Origin: Bacillota bacterium
GTDB taxonomy: Bacteria > Bacillota > Clostridia > Lachnospirales > Lachnospiraceae
Direction: 5' to 3'
NCBI GenBank assembly: GCA_023415635.1
Contig: JAEZJV010000050.1
Location: 1-63,833 of the forward strand
DNA: 63,833 nucleotides
Below the pieces are notes generated by a model. That model searched no databases. It was given only the letters and a program-made list of their open reading frames with translations, and was not told the DNA's origin. Position 1 is the first letter of the stretch. Each line of letters begins with the position of its first letter. Shown here piece by piece: positions 17,594-26,462 of this stretch. Position numbers and translations under genes: made by a program.

Positions 17594-17622
17594 ATTATAG
17601 AGCCATACTTTCTCGATGTCAA
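17594..17622 (-). promoter_or_regulatory. Consensus promoter of glycerate kinase operon
   Basis: On the minus strand TTGACA and TATAAT are separated by exactly 17 bases, a perfect sigma-A match, with the -10 about 70 bases before the glycerate kinase ATG. Confidence 0.88.
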
Positions 17623-18076
17623 TATGAAAACTAAGCAAATTGTACAAAAGATGCTCCTCAAATAGAATATATATTTAAAAAACACACAATGAGCAAGGTA
17701 TAAATCGCGGAATATGCAATATATTAACACCCTGTATATATTGTTTTATTACGGTATTATCTAATACATATCCGGACACAAATATATCTTAAGCACTTGT
17801 CCAGAGAAATTATATACCAGTAGAATTATGCAATTAAATGGTGAATACAGAGGATATTACTAATGTATACTGTATTTTTGCAAATATATTCAGGAAATGG
17901 ATTATTTACCAGAAATATCTGCCATCATAAAATAATTTATGGATATTAAATATTGCATATTTCAAAAATCAAGAAGAATAAAGCAGCAAAAATGCTGTAA
18001 AAATAGAGAAGGTAGTTAAAATATACAATACTATTAAATGGAAGAATATGAAAATGTACAAAATGACGATATAGCG

Positions 18077-18105
18077 TTGACATTTAAAAAATATTATTAT
18101 ATACT
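18077..18105 (+). promoter_or_regulatory. Promoter of rightward OCD-AGCS-LarA operon
   Basis: TTGACA at 18077 and TATACT at 18100, 17 bases apart, lie about 110 bases before the start of the ornithine-cyclodeaminase-family gene. Confidence 0.82.
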
Positions 18106-18217
18106 AAATGTATCAAACGAAACATTCACTAGTAAATGCGGGTTCAATTAAATATAATCTGTCTGGAATGAGACGCATGATGTCTGAGATGAATGTTTAC
18201 AAGAAAGGAGCTGCTTT

Positions 18218-19345
18218 ATGGGCAAAAGAACAGATTTTCTGTATTTATCAGAACCCGATATGATTGCAGCAGGTGTTTTGGACAGAGACGCCTGTGTTGA
18301 TGTATCGGAAGAGGTTTTCAAATTACTAAGTCAGGGTGATTATCTAATGGGAGGTAGCAATCATAACAGTCATGGTATGCCGATTGTATTTCCCAAAGAA
18401 ACCCCCTTCCCTAATATGCCGGTAGCAGGCCCAGACAGAAGATTTGTGGCAATGCCTGCATACTTAGGAGGTAGATTTGACTGTTGCGGTAACAAGTGGT
18501 ATGGATCAAATGCAGCTAACCCTTCGAAAGGACTTCCTAGATCCGTTCTCACCTTGTTATTGAACGATAAGGACACCGGTGAACCGCTGAGCTTAATGTC
18601 CGCCAATTTATTAAGCGCTGCAAGAACAGGTGCTGTTCCGGCAGTAGCAGCAAGATATCTGGCAAATAAGGATGCAAAGGTAATAGCTATCATAGGCTGT
18701 GGTCCGATTAACAAATCCTGTTATGAAGCGATTATTACTCAGACTCCTAGTGTCGAAGAAGTAATATGCTATGATATTTTTGAGGATAAAGCAGTTCAAT
18801 TAGCAAATTGGGCAGCTGAGAACAATGGAATTAAAGGAAGAGGAGTAACATCTTTAGAAGAAGCAATTTCCTCTGCGGATATCATTACAATCGCAGCTTC
18901 AAGACTTAAACCTCTCTATATGGAAGAAAAATGGTTTAAGAAGGGTGCAACGGTTTTATTTACCGGTCCAGGTAAATCGGATGAAAGCTTTTGGACAAAT
19001 AATAAAATTATATATGACCATGTGGGGTTACATGAAGCATATGTTGAAGAAGCTATTGCATCCGGAGATAAACAAAACTACTATGATGGCGTAATTGGAG
19101 GACCGATTTATCGTCTGATTGACGATGGTAAGCTTCCAGAGCTTAAGGCTTCGACCAGCATAGGTGATGTCATTCTTGGAACTAAGAAAGGAAGAGAGAG
19201 TAAGGACGATATCATCATCTTCATTGCTTGTGGAATGGCGGTATTTGATGTAGGTTGGGGATATGAGCTGTATCAAAGGGCATTAAGTAAAGGAATCGGT
19301 ACAAAGCTTAATCTCTGGGATGAACCTTATCAGATGAAGAATTGA
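18218..19345 (+). CDS. Ornithine cyclodeaminase/mu-crystallin family NAD(P)-dependent enzyme
   Basis: A 375-residue member of the OCD/mu-crystallin family. It has the substrate-binding segment CGNKWYGSN with a candidate catalytic lysine, the carboxylate-binding SAARTGAVPAVAARYLA, and the nucleotide-binding IAIIGCGPINKSCYEA. Family members include ornithine cyclodeaminase, alanine dehydrogenase and imino-acid reductases, so the likely chemistry is NAD(P)-linked oxidation of an amino acid or reduction of an imine. Some databases label close relatives as a tyramine oxidase subunit; I would not rely on that name. GGAG precedes the ATG. The next gene is an amino-acid:sodium symporter, which suggests it imports the substrate. 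Confidence 0.85.
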   Translation: MGKRTDFLYLSEPDMIAAGVLDRDACVDVSEEVFKLLSQGDYLMGGSNHNSHGMPIVFPKETPFPNMPVAGPDRRFVAMPAYLGGRFDCCGNKWYGSNAANPSKGLPRSVLTLLLNDKDTGEPLSLMSANLLSAARTGAVPAVAARYLANKDAKVIAIIGCGPINKSCYEAIITQTPSVEEVICYDIFEDKAVQLANWAAENNGIKGRGVTSLEEAISSADIITIAASRLKPLYMEEKWFKKGATVLFTGPGKSDESFWTNNKIIYDHVGLHEAYVEEAIASGDKQNYYDGVIGGPIYRLIDDGKLPELKASTSIGDVILGTKKGRESKDDIIIFIACGMAVFDVGWGYELYQRALSKGIGTKLNLWDEPYQMKN

Positions 19346-19472
19346 CAACAGCGATAGGAGGACATGCATATATATAACAGCATGTAAGCAGCACAGGATG
19401 ATAGCTATGGAGATACAATAAGCATTACACAAAACCTATTGAATCTACTAAATAATAAGGAGATGGGATTTT

Positions 19473-20834
19473 ATGTTTCAAAAATTTGCTGACATAATGA
19501 ATTTCTTATGGGGTACCCCTTTGGTTCTTTTTGTAACTGCAGTTGGTATTTTTCTAACAATAAAAATAGGATTTTTTCAATTTGTACATATTCGGCATAC
19601 GTTCAGAAGAACCTTTGGTATGTTTTTTGGGAAGACAAAAGAAGCACCAGAGGGTGAAGGTAATATGACACCGTTCCAGTCATTGAGTGCTGTAAGCGCG
19701 GGTACAATTGGAGCAGGTAACATCGCTGGTATTGCATCTGCTATCGCAATCGGTGGGCCCGGTGCAGCATTCTGGATGTGGGTAATTGCACTTTTTGGTA
19801 CTGCTATTAAGATGGCTGAGGTTTCTCTGGCAGTGAAATTCCGTAAAAAGGGCGAAAATGGTGATTTTCATGGTGGACCCATGTATTATATCAAAGAAGG
19901 ACTTAATAATTCAAAATTTTCTATAGTCCTGGCATTTATTTTCGCGATTGGCTTAACGATACTTGTAATAACCGATGCTTGCTTTGTACAACCGAATACC
20001 CTGGCAACCTCTCTTGAGGATGTATTTAACGTTCCGACCATCGTATCCGGTATCGCATGTTGTGTAATAGGCATCGCAGTTGTAGCTGGTGGACTTAAGG
20101 GAATAGGTACCTTCTGTGGTTGGATGGTTCCTCCAATGGTTTTAGTTTATGTTATCGGTACATTAGGCGTTATCATCGCTAATATTGGTGCAATTCCGGA
20201 CGCCTTTGCAAGTATTTTCAAATATGCTTTTGCACCCGCTCCTGCAATCGGTGGGTTCGCCGGTGCTTCCGTACAGCTTGCTATGGCACGTGGTGCAGCC
20301 CGTGGTATTTTCTCCAGCGAGTGTGGTGAGGGTACCTCCTGTACCGTTCATGCTACTGCGATTACAGAGCATCCGGTACATCAGAGCTTATGGGGTATTA
20401 TCGAAGTATTCCTTGATACCTTTGTAGTAAGTACCTTAACAGCATTAACCGTAATAGTTAGTGGTGTTATAACAACAGGAGAAACAGGTGCAGTCCTTAC
20501 CTTAGAAGCATTCCGTACCACATGGGGAAGCTTTGGTGTTATCATGCTTTGTATAGCCATTGTTTTATTCGCCTTCTCCTCCTATCTAGGCTTCTTTATT
20601 GAATGGAAGACATGTATTGTCTACTTGTTCGGAGAAAAGAAAGCAAAATTCATACAGTGGTTCTATTTCTTACCTCCATTGATTTCAGCAGGCTTGGAAA
20701 TTGAAGTTGTTTGGACCTTGGCAGATGCTTCTGTTGGTTTTGTAATATTACCGAATCTGATTGGATTGGTAGCAGTATCCGGTATATTTACAAAGCTGGT
20801 AAAAGATTACAAGGAAAAATGGAAATTATCCTGA
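19473..20834 (+). CDS. AGCS family sodium:alanine/glycine symporter
   Basis: A 453-residue polytopic membrane protein of the alanine or glycine:cation symporter family. Its start, with WGTPLVLFVTAVGIFLTIKI and FFQFVHIRHTFR, and the motifs SLSAVSAGTIGAGNIAGIA, GGPGAAFWMWV and FSSECGEGTSC are typical. It should import a small neutral amino acid with sodium. ATG at 19473 follows AAGGAGAT. It is the second gene of the rightward operon, between the OCD-family enzyme and the LarA-type racemase; a long hairpin separates it from the latter. The substrate is presumably the amino acid used by the OCD-family enzyme, and the family favours alanine, glycine or serine. Confidence 0.93.
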   Translation: MFQKFADIMNFLWGTPLVLFVTAVGIFLTIKIGFFQFVHIRHTFRRTFGMFFGKTKEAPEGEGNMTPFQSLSAVSAGTIGAGNIAGIASAIAIGGPGAAFWMWVIALFGTAIKMAEVSLAVKFRKKGENGDFHGGPMYYIKEGLNNSKFSIVLAFIFAIGLTILVITDACFVQPNTLATSLEDVFNVPTIVSGIACCVIGIAVVAGGLKGIGTFCGWMVPPMVLVYVIGTLGVIIANIGAIPDAFASIFKYAFAPAPAIGGFAGASVQLAMARGAARGIFSSECGEGTSCTVHATAITEHPVHQSLWGIIEVFLDTFVVSTLTALTVIVSGVITTGETGAVLTLEAFRTTWGSFGVIMLCIAIVLFAFSSYLGFFIEWKTCIVYLFGEKKAKFIQWFYFLPPLISAGLEIEVVWTLADASVGFVILPNLIGLVAVSGIFTKLVKDYKEKWKLS

Positions 20835-20876
20835 CGTATTGCAACGCAATAGAAGCTATTCTTAGACAAGCTTAAT

Positions 20877-20925
20877 ATTTCTGCTTGAGGTGTGCAAAAG
20901 GCACATTTCAAGCAGAAATGCTTTT
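20877..20925 (+). terminator. Hairpin between AGCS and LarA genes (partial terminator or attenuator)
   Basis: ATTTCTGCTTGA and TCAAGCAGAAAT form a 12-base-pair stem with an inner TGTGC/GCACA pairing, followed by GCTTTT. The T run is short, so it may give only partial termination ahead of the LarA gene, whose ribosome binding site is 20 bases further on. Confidence 0.65.
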
Positions 20926-20955
20926 GGGATTAATTCCATCGTTATGGAGGTAATC

Positions 20956-22251
20956 ATGTATAAATTAAAAGAGCATAATGATAATGTAATCTTTACGGAT
21001 ACGATTGAAAATCTTAGTCTTAGTATACCCAAGAAACAGTTTGCCGGAATGGTCACACCAATGGAAATGCCCTGTATTGCTGATGAAAGGGTGTTCGAAA
21101 ATGCAATCTGTAGACCGGAGTATGGTGAGACGTTATATCATTTAGCAAAAGCTAAAAATGCTAAAAGTGCTAGCATCATTGTCTCAGATGTTACAAGGAA
21201 TGTTCCAACCAAAAGAGTTGTACGGTATCTATTGAATGAATTAATGAGAGCAGGAATAGAGGAGGAAAACATTCTATTCATTATTGCACTGGGAGTTCAC
21301 CGCCCGGCTACCGAAATAGAGATGGCTGAGATAATCGGTGAAAAGCTGTATGCTTCAGAGCATAGTTTTCGGGTGATTAATCATGACCCATGGGATAAGG
21401 AGCAGTTAGTTAATCTTGGTAAGACCTCCTACGGTACAAAGGTAGAGGTTAATAAGGAAGCCTATGAGTGCAACCTTCATATTAATATAGGAAAAGTGGA
21501 GCCCCACGAATTCGCAGGGTTTTCCGGGGGTAGAAAATCCGTGATGCCAGGGATATCTTCGGCTGAAAGTATCATAGCAAATCATTCTCCGATCATGCTG
21601 TCTTCTCCCTATGCGATTCCAGGCAACCTGATGGATAATCCGATACATATGGACATGCTGGAATGTGCAGGCTTATACGGAATTGATTTTTCAGTAAATT
21701 TTGTTGTGAACAATCAATCAGAACCGGTTGCAGTATTTACAGGTGATTTAGTGAAAGCTCATCAGGCAGCGGTTGATTTTCTTTATGAAAAAATTGCTGT
21801 AACCTTCAAAAAACCTGATATTATTATCACTTCGCCCGGCTACCCTTTGAATATTGAATTTTATCAGGCAGTAAAGCCATTAATAGCACTAACGGATATG
21901 CTGGATCAGGATATCGTAGTAGTAATCTATTCTGAATGTCCAGAGGGGATTAATTCAGAAGATATGATGAGAGCTTTCCGACATTCAGCGAAGCTTGATG
22001 AAATCAAGGATTTTGTTATTCAAAATTATAAGATTCAAATGGATCATGTCTTGCTTTTATCTAAAATATTAGATAAGCAGGTAAAGATAATAGTATATTC
22101 ACCTAATTTGGATGCTTCTGATATTGAAGCGATGCATATGATTCCTTGTCAGTCTCAGGAAGAGCTAATTCCACTTGCGGCTAGCCTGAGCGGGAAAGAA
22201 AATCCTCAAATACTAATCTTTCCTCAGGCCCAAAAGTATTTAGTAAAATAA
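20956..22251 (+). CDS. LarA-type nickel-pincer racemase (lactate racemase family)
   Basis: A 431-residue LarA-superfamily protein. It has the N-terminal VSDVTRNVPTKRVV, LGVHRPAT with a catalytic His, EPHEFAGFSGGRKSVMPG with the second His and the lysine that should carry the nickel-pincer cofactor, and a later NHSPIM His. LarA relatives racemise or epimerise 2-hydroxy acids such as lactate, malate or phenyllactate. ATG at 20956 is five bases after TGGAGG. No LarB, LarC or LarE cofactor genes are in the window, so they must lie elsewhere. In this cluster a 2-hydroxy acid related to glycerate is a plausible substrate, but that is inference. Confidence 0.87.
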   Translation: MYKLKEHNDNVIFTDTIENLSLSIPKKQFAGMVTPMEMPCIADERVFENAICRPEYGETLYHLAKAKNAKSASIIVSDVTRNVPTKRVVRYLLNELMRAGIEEENILFIIALGVHRPATEIEMAEIIGEKLYASEHSFRVINHDPWDKEQLVNLGKTSYGTKVEVNKEAYECNLHINIGKVEPHEFAGFSGGRKSVMPGISSAESIIANHSPIMLSSPYAIPGNLMDNPIHMDMLECAGLYGIDFSVNFVVNNQSEPVAVFTGDLVKAHQAAVDFLYEKIAVTFKKPDIIITSPGYPLNIEFYQAVKPLIALTDMLDQDIVVVIYSECPEGINSEDMMRAFRHSAKLDEIKDFVIQNYKIQMDHVLLLSKILDKQVKIIVYSPNLDASDIEAMHMIPCQSQEELIPLAASLSGKENPQILIFPQAQKYLVK

Positions 22252-22386
22252 TATGCCTTTTAATAAAAAACATAGGATTTTCAATACACTGGCATTATCA
22301 ATGTATTAAAAGTCTATTTAGAGGTCTTTAGTTATATTTGTAAGGTTTTGAAGAAGCTTAAACAGAAAAAGTAGGGAGATTTGAAA

Positions 22387-23778
22387 ATGGAAAATAGATG
22401 TGTATATAAGAATCTACATACTAATTTACTACAATTGGAAGAACATATGTATCCTCTGGTTGAAGTAAATTCGCCGAATACCTTTCGAAATCTATTTCCA
22501 TATAATGAGATACCTAAAATTGCATTTAATGATAGGATAGTCCCTCACAATATGCCGTCAAAAATATGGATTACCGATACTACATTTCGGGATGGTCAAC
22601 AATCCAGAGAGCCTTACACAACACAGCAAATGGTTAGAATTTATGAATATTTGCATCAACTAGGCGGGCCGGAGGGGATAATTAAGCAAAGCGAATTCTT
22701 CTTATATAGTAAGAAGGATCGGGACGCATTGTATAAATGCAAAAAGCTGGGCTATGAATTTCCGGAGGTTACTTCATGGATCAGAGCAAATAAAAAAGAT
22801 TTTGAAATGGTGAAGGAACTTGGGTTAAAGGAAACGGGAATATTGGTGAGCTGCTCCGACTATCATATATTTTATAAGATGAAGATGATCCGGAGTGAAG
22901 CGATGAAATACTACCTAAGCATCGTACGTGAGTGCTTAGAAACCGAGGTTATACCAAGATGTCATCTGGAGGATATCACCCGCTCTGATATCTATGGATT
23001 TGTTATCCCATTTTGCATGGAATTAATGAAGCTGTCAAAGGAGTATGGGATCCCGGTTAAGATTAGAGCTTGTGACACTATGGGTTATGGAGTGAATTAT
23101 GCCGGGGCAGTAATACCAAGGTCTGTACAGGGTATCATCTATGGTCTCATTACACATGCAGGTGTTCCCAGTGAAATGCTGGAGTGGCATGGCCATAATG
23201 ATTTTTATAAAGCGGTGTCGAATTCAACTACAGCCTGGTTGTATGGTGCCTGCAGTGTAAATTGTTCTCTCTTTGGAATAGGGGAAAGAACAGGGAATAC
23301 TCCTCTGGAAGCGATGGTGTTTGAATATGCACAGCTTATGGGTAGCTTAGATGGAATGGATACTACAGTAATTACTGAACTCGCAGAATATTATGAAAAG
23401 GAGATCGGTTATTCAATACCACCAAGAACACCCTTTGTCGGAAAGTACTTCAATGTTACCCGAGCAGGTATTCACGCAGATGGGTTATTGAAAAATGAAG
23501 AAATTTATAATATTTTTGATACGGAGAAATTTCTTAAAAGACCAGTTTTGGTTGCTGTATCCAATACCTCTGGTCTTGCGGGAATTGCACATTGGATTAA
23601 TACTTATTTTCAACTGAAAGGGAAGGAAGCCCTGGATAAGAACCATCCCATTGTAATTAAGGTCAAGGAATGGGTGGATGAGCAATATGAAGATGGACGT
23701 ATCACTGTAATGACTGAAAAGGAACTGTTATGTGTCATAAGCCGTATATGTGACGAGCTCGAGTTTAGATTACTTTAG
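22387..23778 (+). CDS. DRE-TIM condensing enzyme, Re-citrate synthase / isopropylmalate synthase-like
   Basis: A 463-residue HMGL-like TIM-barrel protein with ITDTTFRDGQQSREPYT (catalytic Arg and metal Asp), the HLEDITRSDIYGF segment, and the metal-binding LEWHGHND. FGIGERTGNTPLEAM and FNVTRAGIHADGLLKNEEIY follow. It lacks the C-terminal allosteric domain of the full LeuA found at 28.4 kb. The layout resembles what I recall for the Re-citrate synthase group of anaerobes, which makes citrate from oxaloacetate and acetyl-CoA. A homocitrate- or methylmalate-type product is also possible. ATG 22387 is eight bases after AGGGAG. It follows the LarA gene and ends the rightward operon at a terminator. 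Confidence 0.78.
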   Translation: MENRCVYKNLHTNLLQLEEHMYPLVEVNSPNTFRNLFPYNEIPKIAFNDRIVPHNMPSKIWITDTTFRDGQQSREPYTTQQMVRIYEYLHQLGGPEGIIKQSEFFLYSKKDRDALYKCKKLGYEFPEVTSWIRANKKDFEMVKELGLKETGILVSCSDYHIFYKMKMIRSEAMKYYLSIVRECLETEVIPRCHLEDITRSDIYGFVIPFCMELMKLSKEYGIPVKIRACDTMGYGVNYAGAVIPRSVQGIIYGLITHAGVPSEMLEWHGHNDFYKAVSNSTTAWLYGACSVNCSLFGIGERTGNTPLEAMVFEYAQLMGSLDGMDTTVITELAEYYEKEIGYSIPPRTPFVGKYFNVTRAGIHADGLLKNEEIYNIFDTEKFLKRPVLVAVSNTSGLAGIAHWINTYFQLKGKEALDKNHPIVIKVKEWVDEQYEDGRITVMTEKELLCVISRICDELEFRLL

Positions 23779-23878
23779 TGTTCTCGCTGTGGAATGTGAG
23801 TGTCACAGGAATGTAAGCATCAAAGTTGTCTATGGAGCTGGGATGAATTTACAGAGAGTTCTCATCTATAAATCAGGC

Positions 23879-23926
23879 AGGAGTGTTGCACACTGAACAG
23901 ATTCAGGCTGCAAGGCTCCTTTTTCT
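23879..23926 (+). terminator. Intrinsic terminator ending the rightward catabolic operon
   Basis: AGGAG-tg-TTGCA pairs with TGCAA-gg-CTCCT, followed by TTTTTC. It lies about 100 bases after the DRE-TIM gene. Confidence 0.82.
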
Positions 23927-23992
23927 TTACCTGTATTGAAATATCGAATATTTCCAAAACAGAAAATAATCCTCGAAATTCAATATCGTATA

Positions 23993-24001
23993 TGCTATAA
24001 T
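23993..24001 (+). promoter_or_regulatory. Extended -10 promoter for the cdaA operon
   Basis: TGCTATAAT is an extended -10 element about 55 bases ahead of the first gene of the cdaA operon. No good -35 is seen, as is common for extended -10 promoters. Confidence 0.6.
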
Positions 24002-24055
24002 AATTAAAATGCAGAACATAATGCATATATAGTAATACTCTGTTTGGAGGAAGAC

Positions 24056-24457
24056 ATGTTAAATACAGACAAAGTCAGACTGATGACAAAGCTTGCTGTC
24101 TATGAAACGAAGGTAGGCAAGGAAGATATTCATCTGAGTAAGTATTATAAGACAGATTACGTCAGATATCAGGTAATTAAATCAATCCTATGTGCAACGG
24201 CCGGGTATGCTTTAATTCTCCTATTAATTTTCATATATAAATCGGAGTATATTATTAAAAACGCAGTTACACTTGACTATAGGATGATCGGTACCTATGT
24301 ATTGGGTATTTATGTTATCGTTGTCGCTCTTTACGGACTGGGGGCTTCAGTAGGGTATTCCATCAAATATGATTTATCACGCAAAAAGCTATCCCGCTAC
24401 TATAAGCTGCTGAGACGCTTGAACAAAATCTATAATGATGAGACACCGGAAGTCTAG
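24056..24457 (+). CDS. Uncharacterised two-segment membrane protein upstream of cdaA
   Basis: A 133-residue protein that I do not recognise. It has a polar N-terminal 45 residues (DKVRLMTKLAVYETKVGKED), two membrane segments (about 46-65 and 80-105), and a basic C-terminus KLSRYYKLLRRLNKIY. ATG at 24056 follows GGAGG by five bases. The gene begins a compact run with a second membrane protein, cdaA and cdaR. This placement suggests a role linked to c-di-AMP synthesis or to the cell envelope, but nothing in the sequence proves it. Confidence 0.7.
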   Translation: MLNTDKVRLMTKLAVYETKVGKEDIHLSKYYKTDYVRYQVIKSILCATAGYALILLLIFIYKSEYIIKNAVTLDYRMIGTYVLGIYVIVVALYGLGASVGYSIKYDLSRKKLSRYYKLLRRLNKIYNDETPEV

Positions 24458-24475
24458 GTTTGGGAGGAAACATTT

Positions 24476-25555
24476 ATGATGCCTTTATTGGTATTACGAG
24501 AACGCGTAAAGAATTTTTATCAAAGACATGACATATATATCATACCGGCTGTAAAATTTATCTTTGCTTTGATTTCATTTATTGCTATTAATATGGAGAT
24601 CGGATTTGATTCCCGGTTAAAATCCATGCCTGTGGTGCTTGCGTTGTCATTGCTCAGCGCATTTACACCCTCTGCAGTCATGGTACTGCTTGCAACCCTG
24701 GTATCAGCGCTGCATGTGTATTATGCATCACCGATGCTTTCTATATTGGTTGTCATACTATTTATGATTATCTATTTCCTGTTTGCAAGGTTCACACCCA
24801 GATACGGCTATGTGCTGCTGGCGGTTCCGATACTTTTTGTCTTTAAGATACCGTATATCATCCCGATGCTTTTGGGTATCATTGCTACACCGATTGCAAT
24901 TATTCCGACTGCTTGCGGGGTTGCAGTATTTTATATCTTTCAGATTGTGAAAGCCGCAGTCAATACCCAGGTCAATACCTCGGTGGATGATATTCTGAAG
25001 CTATATACCGATGTAATTGACGGATTGATGAAAAACAAGCAGATGCTGATGACAATTGTGATCTTTTCATTAATTTTAATAGCAGTTTATTATGTCAGAA
25101 AGATGAAATTTGATTATGCCCATGAAATATCAATCGCAGTTGGTGCGATTACCAGTGTATTGGGCTTCTTGATCAGTAATGTGATACTTGATAAATCCGA
25201 TCAGATTTTTGCCATGATTTTAGGCACGATTGCTTCAGGAGTAATCGTCTATATTATTCATTTCTTCCGCCTGACCTTGGATTATTCGGGAGTTGAACTG
25301 GCTCAATTTGAGGATGATGTCTATTACTATTATGTAAAGGCGATTCCGAAGATTACTGTTACAACCCCGCAGATGAAGGTAAAGCATATTAATGTAAAGG
25401 AGCTTTCTAAAGAAACCTCCAGAACAGGAACTCGTAGAAGAGATATTGAGGAAGAGGAATATGACGAAGATGAAGAGGCATATTCCGAGAATAATGATGA
25501 CTTCGATTATGGCAATACTACAAGAACAGTACGAAAGAACCGAATGGACGATTAG
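24476..25555 (+). CDS. Uncharacterised polytopic membrane protein upstream of cdaA
   Basis: A 359-residue protein with about eight membrane segments between residues 20 and 265 and a cytoplasmic C-terminal tail of roughly 85 residues. The tail has a strongly acidic stretch (EEEEYDEDEEAYSENNDD) and ends in a basic segment. One loop, NTQVNTSVDDILKLYTDVI, breaks the membrane segments in the middle. I cannot place it in a named family. It begins 18 bases after the previous gene and ends 31 bases before cdaA, so it is almost certainly co-transcribed with cdaA-cdaR. A role as partner or sensor for the cyclase is a hypothesis. Confidence 0.75.
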   Translation: MMPLLVLRERVKNFYQRHDIYIIPAVKFIFALISFIAINMEIGFDSRLKSMPVVLALSLLSAFTPSAVMVLLATLVSALHVYYASPMLSILVVILFMIIYFLFARFTPRYGYVLLAVPILFVFKIPYIIPMLLGIIATPIAIIPTACGVAVFYIFQIVKAAVNTQVNTSVDDILKLYTDVIDGLMKNKQMLMTIVIFSLILIAVYYVRKMKFDYAHEISIAVGAITSVLGFLISNVILDKSDQIFAMILGTIASGVIVYIIHFFRLTLDYSGVELAQFEDDVYYYYVKAIPKITVTTPQMKVKHINVKELSKETSRTGTRRRDIEEEEYDEDEEAYSENNDDFDYGNTTRTVRKNRMDD

Positions 25556-25586
25556 ACATACAGTTTTGCGGTAGGGGAGAAGGCAT

Positions 25587-26462
25587 ATGGAAGCTATCAA
25601 AAATTTTATTAAGGACTATCTGGTGTGGATCTCGGTTCCGAAGATCAACATCACTGATATCGTTGAAATATGCATTCTGGCATACCTTATTTATCATGTT
25701 GTAAAATGGGTCAAGAATACAAGAGCCTGGGCGCTGGTGAAGGGTCTGGTCGTAGTTATGGGTTTCTGGCTTTTTGCAGTCATTCTTGATCTGAATGTCA
25801 TTATCTGGATTATCAAAAATACGATTAATGTGGGAATTATCGCAATCGTTATCCTGTTTCAGCCGGAATTTCGAAAGGCTCTCGAGCAGCTGGGACAGAA
25901 GAATTTGGTAAAATCCTTTATCAGCTTTGACGATTCCAGAGAGAATGATAAATTTTCTGATCACACCTTGAATGAGATTGTAAGAGCAACCTTCGAGCTG
26001 GCAAGAACGAAGACCGGAGCATTAATCGTTATTGAGGAAGACACTCCGCTTAATGATTTTGAAAGTACGGGTATATTTATCGATAGCTTGATCAGCAGTG
26101 AGCTTTTAATCAATATATTCGAGCATAACACACCACTCCATGACGGAGCAGTGATTCTACGGGGAAATCGCATCACGGCTGCAACCTGTTATCTTCCCTT
26201 GTCGGATAATATGCAGTTAAGCAAGGATTTAGGCACACGGCATCGTGCCGGCATCGGTATCAGTGAGGTTACCGACAGCCTGACGATCATTGTCTCTGAG
26301 GAGACGGGAAAGGTATCCATTGCCAAGGGAGGTAAATTAATCCGAAACGTCGACGGCGAATATCTGAGAGCAAAATTAGCCGATATTCAACATAAGTCGG
26401 TTGAACCTAAGAAATTGAAATTATGGAGGGGAAGAATAAAGAATGAAAGAGAAGTTGACTAA
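25587..26462 (+). CDS. cdaA: Diadenylate cyclase CdaA (membrane DAC protein)
   Basis: A 291-residue protein with three N-terminal membrane segments (about 20-110) and a DisA_N-type cyclase domain. The active-site motifs are HDGAVI (about 185-190) and TRHRAGIG (about 216-223). It makes c-di-AMP from two ATP. The link segment VILFQPEFRKALEQLG is typical of CdaA. The last 20 bases overlap the start of cdaR, which encodes its YbbR-domain regulator. In many Firmicutes glmM follows cdaR; here an HPr-like gene follows instead. Confidence 0.96.
   Translation: MEAIKNFIKDYLVWISVPKINITDIVEICILAYLIYHVVKWVKNTRAWALVKGLVVVMGFWLFAVILDLNVIIWIIKNTINVGIIAIVILFQPEFRKALEQLGQKNLVKSFISFDDSRENDKFSDHTLNEIVRATFELARTKTGALIVIEEDTPLNDFESTGIFIDSLISSELLINIFEHNTPLHDGAVILRGNRITAATCYLPLSDNMQLSKDLGTRHRAGIGISEVTDSLTIIVSEETGKVSIAKGGKLIRNVDGEYLRAKLADIQHKSVEPKKLKLWRGRIKNEREVD

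Larger units (their letters stand above)
17527..18217. promoter_or_regulatory. Divergent promoter region of the catabolic regulon
   Basis: A 691-base, very AT-rich intergenic region with no credible gene. It holds a leftward consensus promoter at 17594-17622 and a rightward one at 18077-18105, about 450 bases apart. No clear shared operator repeat was found. The length is generous for two promoters, so binding sites for the RpiR or GntR regulators are expected here. Confidence 0.7.

Noticed and set aside
11448..23778. Phosphonate biosynthesis cluster (because of enolase-like and condensing enzymes)
   Set aside because: No PEP mutase or phosphonopyruvate decarboxylase is present in the window, so there is no positive evidence.
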